A stretch of 63,043 nt of DNA from Gemmatimonadaceae bacterium (GTDB lineage Bacteria; Gemmatimonadota; Gemmatimonadetes; Gemmatimonadales; Gemmatimonadaceae), in the NCBI GenBank assembly GCA_013361335.1, contig JABFYH010000040.1, positions 1 through 63,043 on the forward strand, written 5' to 3'. Below the pieces are notes generated by a model. It worked only from the letters and a program-made list of their open reading frames with translations, ran no database searches and was not told the DNA's origin. Positions 34,963 through 43,278 of the stretch are shown here, in pieces; the first letter of the stretch is position 1, and each line of letters begins with the position of its first letter. The position numbers and the translations under genes were made by a program.

Positions 34963-35727
34963 ATGACCAACCCACCACCGCACGACGAGCCAGACTGGGA
35001 CCCGGGGCGCCGACGGGACCTTCTGCGCCCGCGCACCGACCGCCGCCGCGTCGGCTGGCGCGAGTTCCGCCGCAGCTACCCGGGCATCATCGCCACGATG
35101 GTGATCGCGATCGCCGCCCTCCTCGCCGCCGACGGTTGGTTGTATCTGCGCTATCGCCGGTACGTTCGAGAGACCGCGGCGCTGCGCGCGTCGATGACGG
35201 ACGTGGAGCGCAAGCGCACAGACGCGCTCCTCGCGCAGGAGGAGAACCGCGTCAGGGTCATGGTAGCGCTGTTCAAGCGGCAGGCGAAGCTCGACCCGTC
35301 GCTCCATCTGAGCGTCTCGCTCGACAGCGGCGTCATGTACCTCGAGCGCGACGGTGCGCTGCTGCGCGAGATGCCGATCACCATCGGACCGGAGCGACGC
35401 GTCGGCACGCCGCCCGACACCCTCCACATCGCCGCCCCGCGCGGCAAGCGCACCGTGGAGCGACTCCTCGGCGAGGCCGACCCATGGCCGCTTCCCGCCT
35501 GGGTCTTCCAGGATCGCGGCGTCGCCCCCGCCTCCACGGCGCTCACCGGCGCGCTGGGTCCGGCGGCGCTCGCCCTCGACGGCGGCACCGTCATCTACTC
35601 CCTGCCGAGCGTGGGCCCGCTCAACGATTCGGCGTACGTGATGCCCGGCGCGATCCGGGTACGGGCGTCCGACCTCAAGGCCATCGCACCGAACCTGCAC
35701 CCTGGTGTAGCAGTGTACTTCTACTGA
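34963..35727 (+). CDS. L,D-transpeptidase-fold protein lacking catalytic residues
   Basis: 254 residues. One membrane helix (residues about 40-62) anchors a periplasmic domain. The end of the chain aligns without gaps to the next gene product over its last 27 residues, nine identical, but where the neighbour has HGCVRL this protein has PGAIRV, so the active Cys is Ala and the adjoining His is Pro. The upstream HGT of the family is also absent (IYS). Probably an inactive paralogue that binds peptidoglycan or regulates its partner. The ATG at 34963 is used; an earlier ATG exists. Confidence 0.7.
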   Translation: MTNPPPHDEPDWDPGRRRDLLRPRTDRRRVGWREFRRSYPGIIATMVIAIAALLAADGWLYLRYRRYVRETAALRASMTDVERKRTDALLAQEENRVRVMVALFKRQAKLDPSLHLSVSLDSGVMYLERDGALLREMPITIGPERRVGTPPDTLHIAAPRGKRTVERLLGEADPWPLPAWVFQDRGVAPASTALTGALGPAALALDGGTVIYSLPSVGPLNDSAYVMPGAIRVRASDLKAIAPNLHPGVAVYFY

Positions 35728-35786
35728 CGGGGTTGCGACGCGGCGCCCACGCCGTCCTGGCAGACACCATGAACTCGAGGAGCTGA

Positions 35787-36653
35787 ATGGGCGTCGTGAG
35801 ATTCTTCCGCAGCGGCGGCGTGCTGGCCTGGGCGCTGATCGGCGCGCTCCTCCTGCTGATGGCCGGCAGCAGCGCGCTCTTCGCGCGCACGGCGCTGGTG
35901 CGCCACGAGCGCGACGTGAGCCGGATGGTGTTCAACGACAACCTCCAGCTCCTCGACGAGGTTCGGAAGAGCAGCGGAGCCCTCGACGACAGCCTCGCCT
36001 CGACCATGGTGGCCACGGCGACGGCCGCGCCGCCGGCGACGACCCCCTACATCGTCGTCAGCATCGAAGACCATCGGCTCTGGTACAAGCTGCGCGACAG
36101 CGTGCTGTTCACCACCGAGGTGGCCACGGGGAGCGGCAAGGTGCTCGAGAGCGGCCCCGCCGGCGCACAGTGGAAGTTCGAGACGCCACGCGGCCGCCTC
36201 GTCGTCCAGGCCAAGGAGCAGGATCCCGCCTGGATCCCCCCGGACTGGCACTTCGTCGAACAGGCACGCAAGCGCGGGCTGGGCATCGTCCGTCTCAATC
36301 GCGGGCAGTCGATCCCGGCGGGGGACGGCTCGGAGATCATCGTGTCCGGCGCCGACATCGTGCGCCGATACGCCGACGGACGCGAGCAATCGATGGGGGA
36401 GGGGAAGGAGGGGCATGAGATCGTGCTCGGCGGGAACCTGCTGATTCCCCCCTTCGGCACCAACCAGCGGAAGTACAAGGGGGTGCTGGGCACCCACCGC
36501 CTCGTCCTGGGCGACGGCTACGCCCTTCACGGGACGGACAAACCCGAATCTATTGGCCGATCGGTCAGCCACGGCTGCGTGCGACTCCGGAACGAGGACA
36601 TCGCGGCGCTTTATGGCATGGTCGAGGTCGGAACACCTGTTTATATCTACTAG
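35787..36653 (+). CDS. L,D-transpeptidase (YkuD domain), membrane-anchored
   Basis: 288 residues. An N-terminal helix (LAWALIGALLLLMAGSSALF) is followed by a linker and a YkuD domain. Active residues are His in YALHGTDK and Cys in SVSHGCVRL. Such enzymes make 3-3 peptidoglycan cross-links or attach proteins to the wall. The ribosome site GAGGAG lies five bases before the ATG. It follows its degenerate paralogue by 59 bases and precedes two M15 peptidases. Confidence 0.88.
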   Translation: MGVVRFFRSGGVLAWALIGALLLLMAGSSALFARTALVRHERDVSRMVFNDNLQLLDEVRKSSGALDDSLASTMVATATAAPPATTPYIVVSIEDHRLWYKLRDSVLFTTEVATGSGKVLESGPAGAQWKFETPRGRLVVQAKEQDPAWIPPDWHFVEQARKRGLGIVRLNRGQSIPAGDGSEIIVSGADIVRRYADGREQSMGEGKEGHEIVLGGNLLIPPFGTNQRKYKGVLGTHRLVLGDGYALHGTDKPESIGRSVSHGCVRLRNEDIAALYGMVEVGTPVYIY

Positions 36654-36918
36654 CCTGGAATTCGAACTCGGCAATTGACAACGGGATGGGCGGTTCCTGG
36701 CTATTCGGTCAGTACTGGAGGAGCGAGTTGCCCGGCACCGCTTCCGTTCGTCCGCTTCATGGATATGTTCGTCTGATCGTTCGTCGCACCACCGCCTCCG
36801 CTCCCCGCGGAGGTTTGTCGTCGTACGGCACCCCCAAGTCCGGTCCCCGGGGGTCGGAGCGCCGAAAGGCGCCGGCGTCCCGTCATCGTCCGTCTGTTGC
36901 CAGGGAGGGCACTCCGCA
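36654..36918 (+). other. 265-base gap: hairpin plus possibly structured leader
   Basis: Longest gap in the window, with no gene. The perfect hairpin CCTCCGC-TCCCC-GCGGAGG then TTT at 36795-36816 is a probable terminator for the transpeptidase. Further on, ACCCCC can pair with GGGGGT, and GCGCC-GAAA-GGCGC (36859-36872) has a GNRA tetraloop, so the 5' leader of the M15 gene may be folded. No known riboswitch class was recognised. Confidence 0.4.
36795..36816 (+). terminator. Hairpin with T-run after L,D-transpeptidase
   Basis: Seven perfect pairs, a 5-base loop and three T bases; the likeliest intrinsic terminator of the transpeptidase pair. Confidence 0.5.
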
Positions 36919-37845
36919 ATGTCGAAGCGCATGTCGCGCGGCCGCCGCCTTGGTCGCGTCCTCATCGTTTGCGCTCTGAGCGCGCCCGTCGCCGCCTTCC
37001 GCGACGCGGCCCCACGCCCGCGCGTCGTGGAGCGCGAGCGCCTGTCCGCGGCCATCGACTCGCTCCGCGGGCGCAGCGGGAAGCTTCTCGCCCGGCAGGT
37101 GGCTCGCTCGTCCTGGCGGTTCCCGCTCTTCGCGCGGCTGTTCGACGGCGATACCACCGTGCGCATCCCCGGCGTGCACGACCTGAGGGACAGCGCGGGC
37201 ACGGCGCGCTTCGCCGTCATCACCATGCGCGATTTCGCCGACAAGCGCGACGGCCGCATCGGCGGCTATCACATCGGCTACTGGCCGGCGGAGCAGGGTC
37301 AGCCCCTCGGCGGCAGCTACGGCAACCCGGCCGGGTTCATCGAGGTCACTCCGGAGAACGCGGCGACGCAGGTCTCCGAGCACTTTCGCCTGAGCGATTT
37401 CCTCACCCACGACCAGGCGAGCGTGTGGCCGAAATACCTCGTGCTGCGCGAGGATCTCGTGGACAAGCTGGAGCTCGTGATCGCCCAGCTCGAGGCGAGC
37501 GGCCATCCGGTGCGCCACATGAGCGTGATGAGCGGCTTCCGGACCCCGCAGTACAACGCCACCGGGGGCGAGACCGGCGGGCGCGCTTCCCTGAGCCGGC
37601 ACATGTACGGCGACGCGGCGGACGTGTTCGTCGACAACGACGGCGACGGCCGCATGGACGACCTCAATGGAGACGGGCGCGTGGACTACCGTGACGCCCA
37701 GGTCATCCTCGACGCAGCGGAGCGGGTCGAGCGCGCGCACCCTGACGTCGCCGGCGGGGTCGGCGTCTATCGCGCCACCTCCTCGCACGGCCCCTTCGCC
37801 CACGTCGACGTTCGCGGCCGCCGCGCCCGGTGGGGGCTGTTATGA
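36919..37845 (+). CDS. M15-family D,D-peptidase-like protein with EF-hand-like insert
   Basis: 308 residues with an N-terminal signal or anchor (VLIVCALSAPVAAF). The zinc site of the M15 fold is SRHMYGDAAD (His228, Asp235) and HVDVRG (His295). Between them lie two calcium-loop-like stretches, starting at Asp239 and Asp248; the second (D248, N250, D252, D256, D259) fits a 12-residue EF loop. The middle SGFRTPQYN is typical of YcbK-like peptidases. A cell-wall D,D-carboxypeptidase role is likely. Calcium binding is inferred. Confidence 0.8.
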   Translation: MSKRMSRGRRLGRVLIVCALSAPVAAFRDAAPRPRVVERERLSAAIDSLRGRSGKLLARQVARSSWRFPLFARLFDGDTTVRIPGVHDLRDSAGTARFAVITMRDFADKRDGRIGGYHIGYWPAEQGQPLGGSYGNPAGFIEVTPENAATQVSEHFRLSDFLTHDQASVWPKYLVLREDLVDKLELVIAQLEASGHPVRHMSVMSGFRTPQYNATGGETGGRASLSRHMYGDAADVFVDNDGDGRMDDLNGDGRVDYRDAQVILDAAERVERAHPDVAGGVGVYRATSSHGPFAHVDVRGRRARWGLL

Positions 37846-38903
37846 CCGCGCCGGCCCGGGCCTCGTACGTCGAGCGGCGACGTCCGCCGCGCGGCGCGCG
37901 CCGGTCGCGCACCGGCATCGGTGCCGTGGTGCTGCTCGGCCTCTCCGCCGTCGGCGGGATGCAGCTGGTCCGGGACTCGCACGACGTCACCACCGAATCC
38001 TTCGCCAACCTCTCCGCCGCCATCGCGCCGGAGCTCGCACCCTCGGCCGAGCCGACTCCCGACGCCTTCGGACGGAGCGGCGAGGTCAAGGTGCGCTTCA
38101 CCCTGCCCGGCGAGCCCATCGAGTTTCCCCTCGCCATCGGCGGCAACGCCGACGCGCTCCAGTACCAGTGGGTCACGGTGAGCGATTCGGTCGCGGTGGG
38201 CGAGCCCCGCCCGCTCACGACCGAGCGCCCGATCGCACCCAAGCTGCCCGGCTTCTACCGCATCGCGATCGTCCGCGACTCCGCGCGCACGATCGTCAGC
38301 GAGCCGGCGCTCGCGGTGATGGTGCCCTTCGACCGGAAGCTCGGCAACTGGCTCAACGGCTATCGCATCGGCACCTACCTCTCCGAGCGCATCGGCCATA
38401 CGCGCGGGCGTCCCGAGGTGCCGGTGGGCTTCGTCGAAGTGAAGCCGGAGCTGCTCGACCTGCCGCTGAGCAAGCACCTCAAGCTCGCCGACTTCGTGAC
38501 CCACGACGATCAGGACAACGTGTGGCCGAAGTACGTCGCGCTGAATCCGCGACTGCTCGACAAGCTGGAGCTCGTCCTCTCCGACCTCGGCGGCGCGGCG
38601 CGCCCGGAGCTCGCGATCGACGTGCACTCCGGCTTCCGCTCGCCCTCGCACAACCGCGAGGTCCGGCGCGCCGCCAGCGACAGCCGTCACCAGTACGGCG
38701 ATGCCGCCGACGTGCAGATCGACGCGAACGGCGACGGCAAGATCACGTTGACCGACGAGATCCGGGTGATGCTGGCCGTGGACCGCGTCGAGCGTGCGCA
38801 TCCCGACCTCGTGGGCGGGCTCGGGATCTACACCTCGCGCCGCTACCGCACGCCCTACCTGCACATCGACACCCGGGGCAAACGGTCGCGCTGGACGGGA
38901 TGA
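37842..38903 (+). CDS. M15-family peptidase paralogue with EF-hand-like insert
   Basis: 353 residues; its ATG overlaps the previous stop (ATGA). A membrane helix (GIGAVVLLGLSAVGGM) anchors an extra beta-rich domain of about 100 residues (EVKVRFTLPGEPIEFPLAIG), followed by a peptidase domain paralogous to the preceding protein. Zinc ligands: His283 and Asp290 in SRHQYGDAAD, His341 in HIDTRG. The loop DANGDGKITLTD (294-305) is a canonical EF pattern at the same place as in the neighbour. Together they form a tandem duplicate pair. Confidence 0.8.
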   Translation: MTAPARASYVERRRPPRGARRSRTGIGAVVLLGLSAVGGMQLVRDSHDVTTESFANLSAAIAPELAPSAEPTPDAFGRSGEVKVRFTLPGEPIEFPLAIGGNADALQYQWVTVSDSVAVGEPRPLTTERPIAPKLPGFYRIAIVRDSARTIVSEPALAVMVPFDRKLGNWLNGYRIGTYLSERIGHTRGRPEVPVGFVEVKPELLDLPLSKHLKLADFVTHDDQDNVWPKYVALNPRLLDKLELVLSDLGGAARPELAIDVHSGFRSPSHNREVRRAASDSRHQYGDAADVQIDANGDGKITLTDEIRVMLAVDRVERAHPDLVGGLGIYTSRRYRTPYLHIDTRGKRSRWTG

Positions 38904-38973
38904 CGGATCAGGCTGGCGCGGGAGCCTGACCCTGCCGAGCTTTGAGTGGTCAGCCCCCATTCAAGAGCTCCCG

Positions 38974-39438
38974 ATGAACGCCTATCTCCGCGACAAGCTC
39001 CTCCAGAAGCTCGACTCCCTCTCCGACGAGCGCGGGTATCAGGTGCTCGACTACGTCGAGTTCCTCGAGTCGAAGTACGCCGAGCGCGCGGCGGCGGCCG
39101 CCGCGGGCAATCCGCTGTCGCGCTTCGCCGACGCAGTGGAGGAGCGCCTGCGCGCCGGAAAGGTGAGCGCCACGGCGGTCGCCGAGACGATGGGCCTCAT
39201 GAACAAGGCGATGGGGGTGTTGAGCGGCGCCGCGGCCGCCGGGAAATCGGTGGCGAACGATCTCATGAGCGCCACGTCGCGCGTCGTCGACGCCGCGACC
39301 ACCGCCGCCAGCACACCGGCGGCCCCCCGGCCCGGGACCGGGCCAGCGGCCCCAAACGGCACGAGTGGTGCGACTGGCGGTGGCACGGCGGGATCGAACA
39401 CGACTCCCGGCGGCACTCCACCGGCCCCCGGCAACTAG
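38974..39438 (+). CDS. Conserved small protein with low-complexity tail
   Basis: 154 residues. The N-terminal LRDKLLQKLDSLSDERGYQVLDYVEFLESKYAER resembles the helical DUF2281-type motif, but not strongly. A helical middle follows, then about 50 residues rich in Ala, Gly, Thr, Pro and Asn that look disordered. No signal peptide. It is 39 bases upstream of the DUF1232 gene, possibly in one transcript. Confidence 0.55.
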   Translation: MNAYLRDKLLQKLDSLSDERGYQVLDYVEFLESKYAERAAAAAAGNPLSRFADAVEERLRAGKVSATAVAETMGLMNKAMGVLSGAAAAGKSVANDLMSATSRVVDAATTAASTPAAPRPGTGPAAPNGTSGATGGGTAGSNTTPGGTPPAPGN

Positions 39439-39477
39439 GCGAGGCCGGCACCACCACCAGGCAACGGGAGCACACGA

Positions 39478-39951
39478 GTGGCAACGACGACGGGAAGCCG
39501 GGCGCGCGCCAAGCGGGCCAGCGCGAGCGCGAGCGGATCCACGGCGCGGGCGCGTCCCATGGAATCGCCACGGACGGGCGCTCGGCGCACCGTGATCTAT
39601 TACATGAAACAGCTGCCCGCCTATCTGCGCCTGCTGGGCGGGCTCTTGACCGACCGCCGGGTGAGCGCCGTGGACAAGCTTCTGGTCGCCGGGGCGATGG
39701 CGTACATCGCTCTTCCGACCGACCTGATCCCCGACTTCATCCCCTTCATCGGCGAGGTGGACGACGTCTTCATCCTCGTCATGGCGCTGCAACGGCTCGT
39801 GGCCAACGCAGGCCGGAACGTGCTCCTGGCCCACTGGACTGGGGCGTTGGAGGACCTGGCGGATCTCAACCTCAAAGAGGCGCTGGCGGCCGCCGCGTTC
39901 TTCCTCCCGCGGGGCATTCGCCGCCGTCTGAAGGTGATAGGGCGCGGATAG
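39478..39951 (+). CDS. DUF1232 (YkvA-like) membrane protein
   Basis: 157 residues from a GTG. The N-terminal 38 residues are Ser/Ala/Arg-rich and probably disordered. DKLLVAGAMAYIALPTDLIPDFIPFIGEVDDVFILVMAL is the DUF1232 core, in which the Asp/Pro motif is invariant. The function of the family is unknown. An in-frame ATG at 39559 would remove only the low-complexity part, so the start is uncertain. Confidence 0.72.
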   Translation: MATTTGSRARAKRASASASGSTARARPMESPRTGARRTVIYYMKQLPAYLRLLGGLLTDRRVSAVDKLLVAGAMAYIALPTDLIPDFIPFIGEVDDVFILVMALQRLVANAGRNVLLAHWTGALEDLADLNLKEALAAAAFFLPRGIRRRLKVIGRG

Positions 39952-39996
39952 CGGCGGGGCGCTGGCGCAAAGCGGCGGCGGCGCCTACGTTTCGCT

Positions 39997-41541
39997 ATGG
40001 CGACCACATTTCGTTCCGATTCGCCCAATGCCACCCGGCCCGCTGCCCAGACCTCGTCTGAGCGCGGGCCGTCGCGCAATGGGGCCTCCCGCGTGCGCGA
40101 CGACGTCGCGCTGACCTTCGACGACGTCCTGCTCACCCCGCGGCACTCGGTGACGCACCCGAAGGACGTTTCCACCCGGTCCCGTTTCTCCCGCCGCATC
40201 GAGCTCAACATTCCGCTCGTCTCGGCGGCCATGGACACCGTGACGGAAGCGGAGATGGCCATCGCCATGGCGCGCGCCGGCGGCATCGGGGTCCTGCACA
40301 AGAACATGTCCATCGACCGGCAGGGGATGCAGGTGGACATCGTGAAGCGCAGCGAGAGCGGGATGATCATCAACCCGTACACGCTTCCGGAGACGGCCTC
40401 GCTGCGCGAGGCCAGCAACCTGATGACGCGCTTCCGCGTGAGCGGCGTGCCGATCGTGGACGGCGACGGACGGCTGGTAGGGATCATCACGAACCGCGAC
40501 CTGCAGTTCGAGAAGAGCCTCGACCGCCCGCTCGCCGAGGCGATGACGCGCGACCGGCTCGTCACCGCACCTGTCGGGACCACGCTCGACGAAGCGGAGC
40601 GGATCCTGGCGAAGCATCGGGTGGAGAAGCTGCCGGTCGTCGACGGCGAGCGGCGGCTGAAGGGGTTGATCACCGTCAAGGACATCCACAAGCGCCGTCA
40701 ATACCCCACGGCGAACAAGGACTCGCATGGGCGCCTGCGCGTCGCCGCGGCCATCGGCGCGGCGGGCGACTATCTCGCGCGGGCGAAGGCGCTCGTCGAC
40801 GCCGGTGTGGACGCGCTGATCATCGACACCGCGCATGGCCACGCCGAGGGAGTGCTCGAGGCGACGGCTCGGGTGCGTGAAGCGTTCCCTGACATCGAGC
40901 TCGTCGTCGGCAACGTCGCGAGCCGAGAGGGGGCTCGGGCGCTCGTCGAGCGCGGCGTCGACGCGGTGAAGGTCGGCGTCGGGCCGGGCTCGATCTGCAC
41001 GACGCGCGTCGTGACGGGGGTCGGCGTTCCGCAGCTCACTGCGGTGTTCGACGCCGTCGAAGGCGCCGGCGACGTGCCGGTCATCGCCGACGGCGGCATC
41101 AAGTACTCCGGCGATGCCGTCAAGGCGCTCGCGGCCGGCGCGTGCAGCGTGATGATGGGGAGCATGCTCGCCGGCACGGAGGAGAGCCCGGGCGAGACTT
41201 TCCTGCTCGAGGGGCGGCGGTTCAAGATGGTGCGCGGGATGGGGTCGCTGAGCGCGATGCAGGACGGAAGCGCCGACCGCTACTTCCAGGAGGGCGAGCT
41301 CTCGCCGAAGAAGCTCGTTCCCGAGGGGATCGAGGGGCGCGTGCCCTACCGCGGCCCGGTGGCGGACGTGCTCTTCCAGGTGGTGGGTGGCCTGCGCAGC
41401 GGCATGGGCTACGTGGGGTGCGGCACGATCGACGAGCTGCGCACGAACACGGACTTCGTCCGCATCACGGCTGCGGGGCTGCGGGAGTCCCACCCGCACG
41501 ACGTGACGATCACCCGAGAAGCGCCGAATTACAGCTTGTAG
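39997..41541 (+). CDS. guaB: Inosine-5'-monophosphate dehydrogenase
   Basis: 514 residues, about 25 longer than usual because of an unconserved N-terminal stretch. IMPDH makes XMP for GMP synthesis. The core barrel starts [13 protein letters not shown]; two CBS domains lie at about 115-230; the active-site loop [13 protein letters not shown] carries the catalytic Cys; and RYFQEG plus [10 protein letters not shown] are flap and C-terminal signatures. No other purine gene adjoins; purD is 13 kb away. Confidence 0.95.
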   Translation: MATTFRSDSPNATRPAAQTSSERGPSRNGASRVRDDVALTFDDVLLTPRHSVTHPKDVSTRSRFSRRIELNIPLVSAAMDTVTEAEMAIAMARAGGIGVLHKNMSIDRQGMQVDIVKRSESGMIINPYTLPETASLREASNLMTRFRVSGVPIVDGDGRLVGIITNRDLQFEKSLDRPLAEAMTRDRLVTAPVGTTLDEAERILAKHRVEKLPVVDGERRLKGLITVKDIHKRRQYPTANKDSHGRLRVAAAIGAAGDYLARAKALVDAGVDALIIDTAHGHAEGVLEATARVREAFPDIELVVGNVASREGARALVERGVDAVKVGVGPGSICTTRVVTGVGVPQLTAVFDAVEGAGDVPVIADGGIKYSGDAVKALAAGACSVMMGSMLAGTEESPGETFLLEGRRFKMVRGMGSLSAMQDGSADRYFQEGELSPKKLVPEGIEGRVPYRGPVADVLFQVVGGLRSGMGYVGCGTIDELRTNTDFVRITAAGLRESHPHDVTITREAPNYSL

Positions 41542-41544
41542 GGT

Positions 41545-41640
41545 CGGACGAACGAGCAGCGGATGAGCGGATGAGCGTGACTGCGGTTGACGCGGCACCG
41601 CTCGTCCGTTCCTCCGTTCATCCGCTCCGCCGACAGTTCT
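41545..41640. repeat. Imperfect inverted words (GCGGATGA / TCATCCGC)
   Basis: GCGGATGAGCGGATGAGCG on the left and TTCATCCGC with CCGTTC words on the right flank about 30 bases. The plan resembles the heptamer elements but with different words; related status is uncertain. Confidence 0.35.
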
Positions 41641-41641
41641 T

Positions 41642-41671
41642 GACAAGCTCGCCTCGCGCGACGAAGTTGTC
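41642..41671 (+). promoter_or_regulatory. Inverted repeat upstream of amino-acid permease
   Basis: GACAAGCTCG (41642-41651) and CGAAGTTGTC (41662-41671) match at 8 of 10 positions with a 10-base gap. A TACAAT (41688-41693) follows and could be a -10. The repeat could be an operator for the permease. Confidence 0.4.
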
Positions 41672-41733
41672 GCGTCCATTTTCTGTATACAATCTCGGGT
41701 CATTTCAGCACCACCGACGGCGGAGACTCCCCG

Positions 41734-43209
41734 ATGGGTTTGTGGTCGAGAAAGAGTATTGCGGTGCTCCAGCGCGAGGCCGCGGAAGAGGGTGAGCAGG
41801 GGCTTCGGCGTACGCTGTCCGCGGCCAACCTGACGTTGCTCGGTATCGGCGCCATCATCGGCGCCGGGATCTTCGTCCTCACCGGCAACGCCGCGGCGCA
41901 GTACGCGGGTCCGGCCGTGGTGCTCTCCATGCTCGCCGCCGGCATCGCCTGCGGCTTCGCGGGGCTCTGCTACGCGGAGTTCGCGAGCATGATCCCGATC
42001 GCCGGCTCCGCCTACACCTACGGCTACGCCACGCTGGGCGAGTTCGTCGCCTGGATCATCGGGTGGGACCTGATGCTCGAGTACCTCTTCGGCGCGGCGA
42101 CGGTGGCCGTGGGGTGGTCGGGCAACTTCGTCCCCTTCCTGAAGGAGTTCGGCATCACCTTCCCGGCGGCGTACGCCAATGCGCCCTTCGCCGTGGACGC
42201 CGCCAACAACTTCTCCCGCGTTCCCGGCGCCGTGTTCAACGTGCCGGCGATGGTGCTCGTCGCGCTGATGACCTGGATCCTCGTCATCGGGATCAAGGAG
42301 TCGGCGCGCTTCAACAACGTGATCGTGTTCCTCAAGATGGCGATCATCTTCCTGGTGATCGGCTTCGGCTTCATGTACGTGAACACCGCCAACTGGCACC
42401 CGTTCATCCCGCCCAATGCGGGCCGCTTCGGCGAGTTCGGGTGGAGCGGCATCCTGCGCGGCGCCGGCGTGATCTTCTTCGCCTACATCGGCTTCGATGC
42501 GGTGAGCACCGCGGCGCAGGAGGCGCGCAATCCCCAGAAGGACATGCCGATCGGCATCCTGGGCTCGCTCTTCATCTGCACGATCCTCTACGTCCTCATG
42601 GCGCTCGTCATGACCGGGATGGTGCACTACTCCAAGCTCAACGATCCGGCCCCGATCCTCGTCGCCGTCGCGGCGGCGGGCCCGTCGCTCGCCTGGCTCC
42701 GCTACGCCGTCGAAGTCGGCTCGCTGCTCGGGCTCGCATCGGTGGTGCTGGTCATGCTCATGGGCCAGCCGCGCGTCTTCTTCTCCATGGCGCGCGACGG
42801 CCTGCTGCCGCCGGTGTTCGGCAAGGTGCACCCACGCTACAAGACGCCGTACATCACGACGATCATGACGGGCACCATCGCCGCCATCGTCGCCGGTCTC
42901 TTCCCGATCGGCCTGCTCGGTCAGCTCGTCAGCATCGGAACGCTGCTGGCGTTCGTGATCGTCTGCGCCGGCGTCTGGATCCTCCGCGTCCGCTCGCCGG
43001 AGATCCCGCGTGCCTTCAAGACGCCACTCGTGCCCATCGTGCCGCTCCTCGGCATCGTGAGCTGCTTCGGCCTGATGGCCGGCCTTCCCAAGGACACCTG
43101 GATCCGCCTCATCGTCTGGTTGGCGCTCGGCCTCATCGTGTACTTCATGTACAGCCGGAAGCACTCGCACATCGGACGCGGCGGCACCGCGCACAGCATG
43201 GGCGACTGA
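41734..43209 (+). CDS. APC-family amino-acid permease (CAT type)
   Basis: 491 residues with about 12-13 helices. The opening ANLTLLGIGAIIGAGIFVLTG is the substrate-binding first helix of APC transporters, and EFASMIPIAGSAYTYGYATLGEFVAWIIGWDLMLEY is typical of the cationic-amino-acid (CAT/YfnA) branch. FFAYIGFDAVSTAAQEARNPQKDMPIGI is the other family hallmark. It probably imports amino acids with protons. It ends just before a UUCG-loop hairpin. Confidence 0.9.
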   Translation: MGLWSRKSIAVLQREAAEEGEQGLRRTLSAANLTLLGIGAIIGAGIFVLTGNAAAQYAGPAVVLSMLAAGIACGFAGLCYAEFASMIPIAGSAYTYGYATLGEFVAWIIGWDLMLEYLFGAATVAVGWSGNFVPFLKEFGITFPAAYANAPFAVDAANNFSRVPGAVFNVPAMVLVALMTWILVIGIKESARFNNVIVFLKMAIIFLVIGFGFMYVNTANWHPFIPPNAGRFGEFGWSGILRGAGVIFFAYIGFDAVSTAAQEARNPQKDMPIGILGSLFICTILYVLMALVMTGMVHYSKLNDPAPILVAVAAAGPSLAWLRYAVEVGSLLGLASVVLVMLMGQPRVFFSMARDGLLPPVFGKVHPRYKTPYITTIMTGTIAAIVAGLFPIGLLGQLVSIGTLLAFVIVCAGVWILRVRSPEIPRAFKTPLVPIVPLLGIVSCFGLMAGLPKDTWIRLIVWLALGLIVYFMYSRKHSHIGRGGTAHSMGD

Positions 43210-43231
43210 GCCGCCCCGCACTAGATTTGAG

Positions 43232-43261
43232 ACGGCGTCCTTCGGGACGCCGTTCTCGTTT
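43232..43261 (+). terminator. Intrinsic terminator with TTCG tetraloop
   Basis: ACGGCGTCC-TTCG-GGACGCCGT is nine perfect pairs on an exceptionally stable loop, followed by TTCTCGTTT. It lies 22 bases after the permease stop. Confidence 0.7.
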
Positions 43262-43278
43262 CCCACCGTCCCGACGTC

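Noticed and set aside
36675-36680. TTGACA as a -35 promoter box
   Set aside because: No acceptable -10 lies 16-19 bases downstream.
36820-36918. c-di-GMP or c-di-AMP riboswitch before the wall peptidases
   Set aside because: The GNRA hairpin was suggestive, but the conserved core sequences of those riboswitches could not be found.
36686-36979. 97-codon plus-strand frame between the transpeptidase and M15 genes
   Set aside because: No ribosome site, no domain, and it runs out of frame into the M15 gene; the sequence is better explained as hairpins.
41640-41645. TTGACA as the -35 of the permease promoter
   Set aside because: The only good -10-like sequence is about 40 bases away; the TTGACA overlaps the inverted repeat instead.
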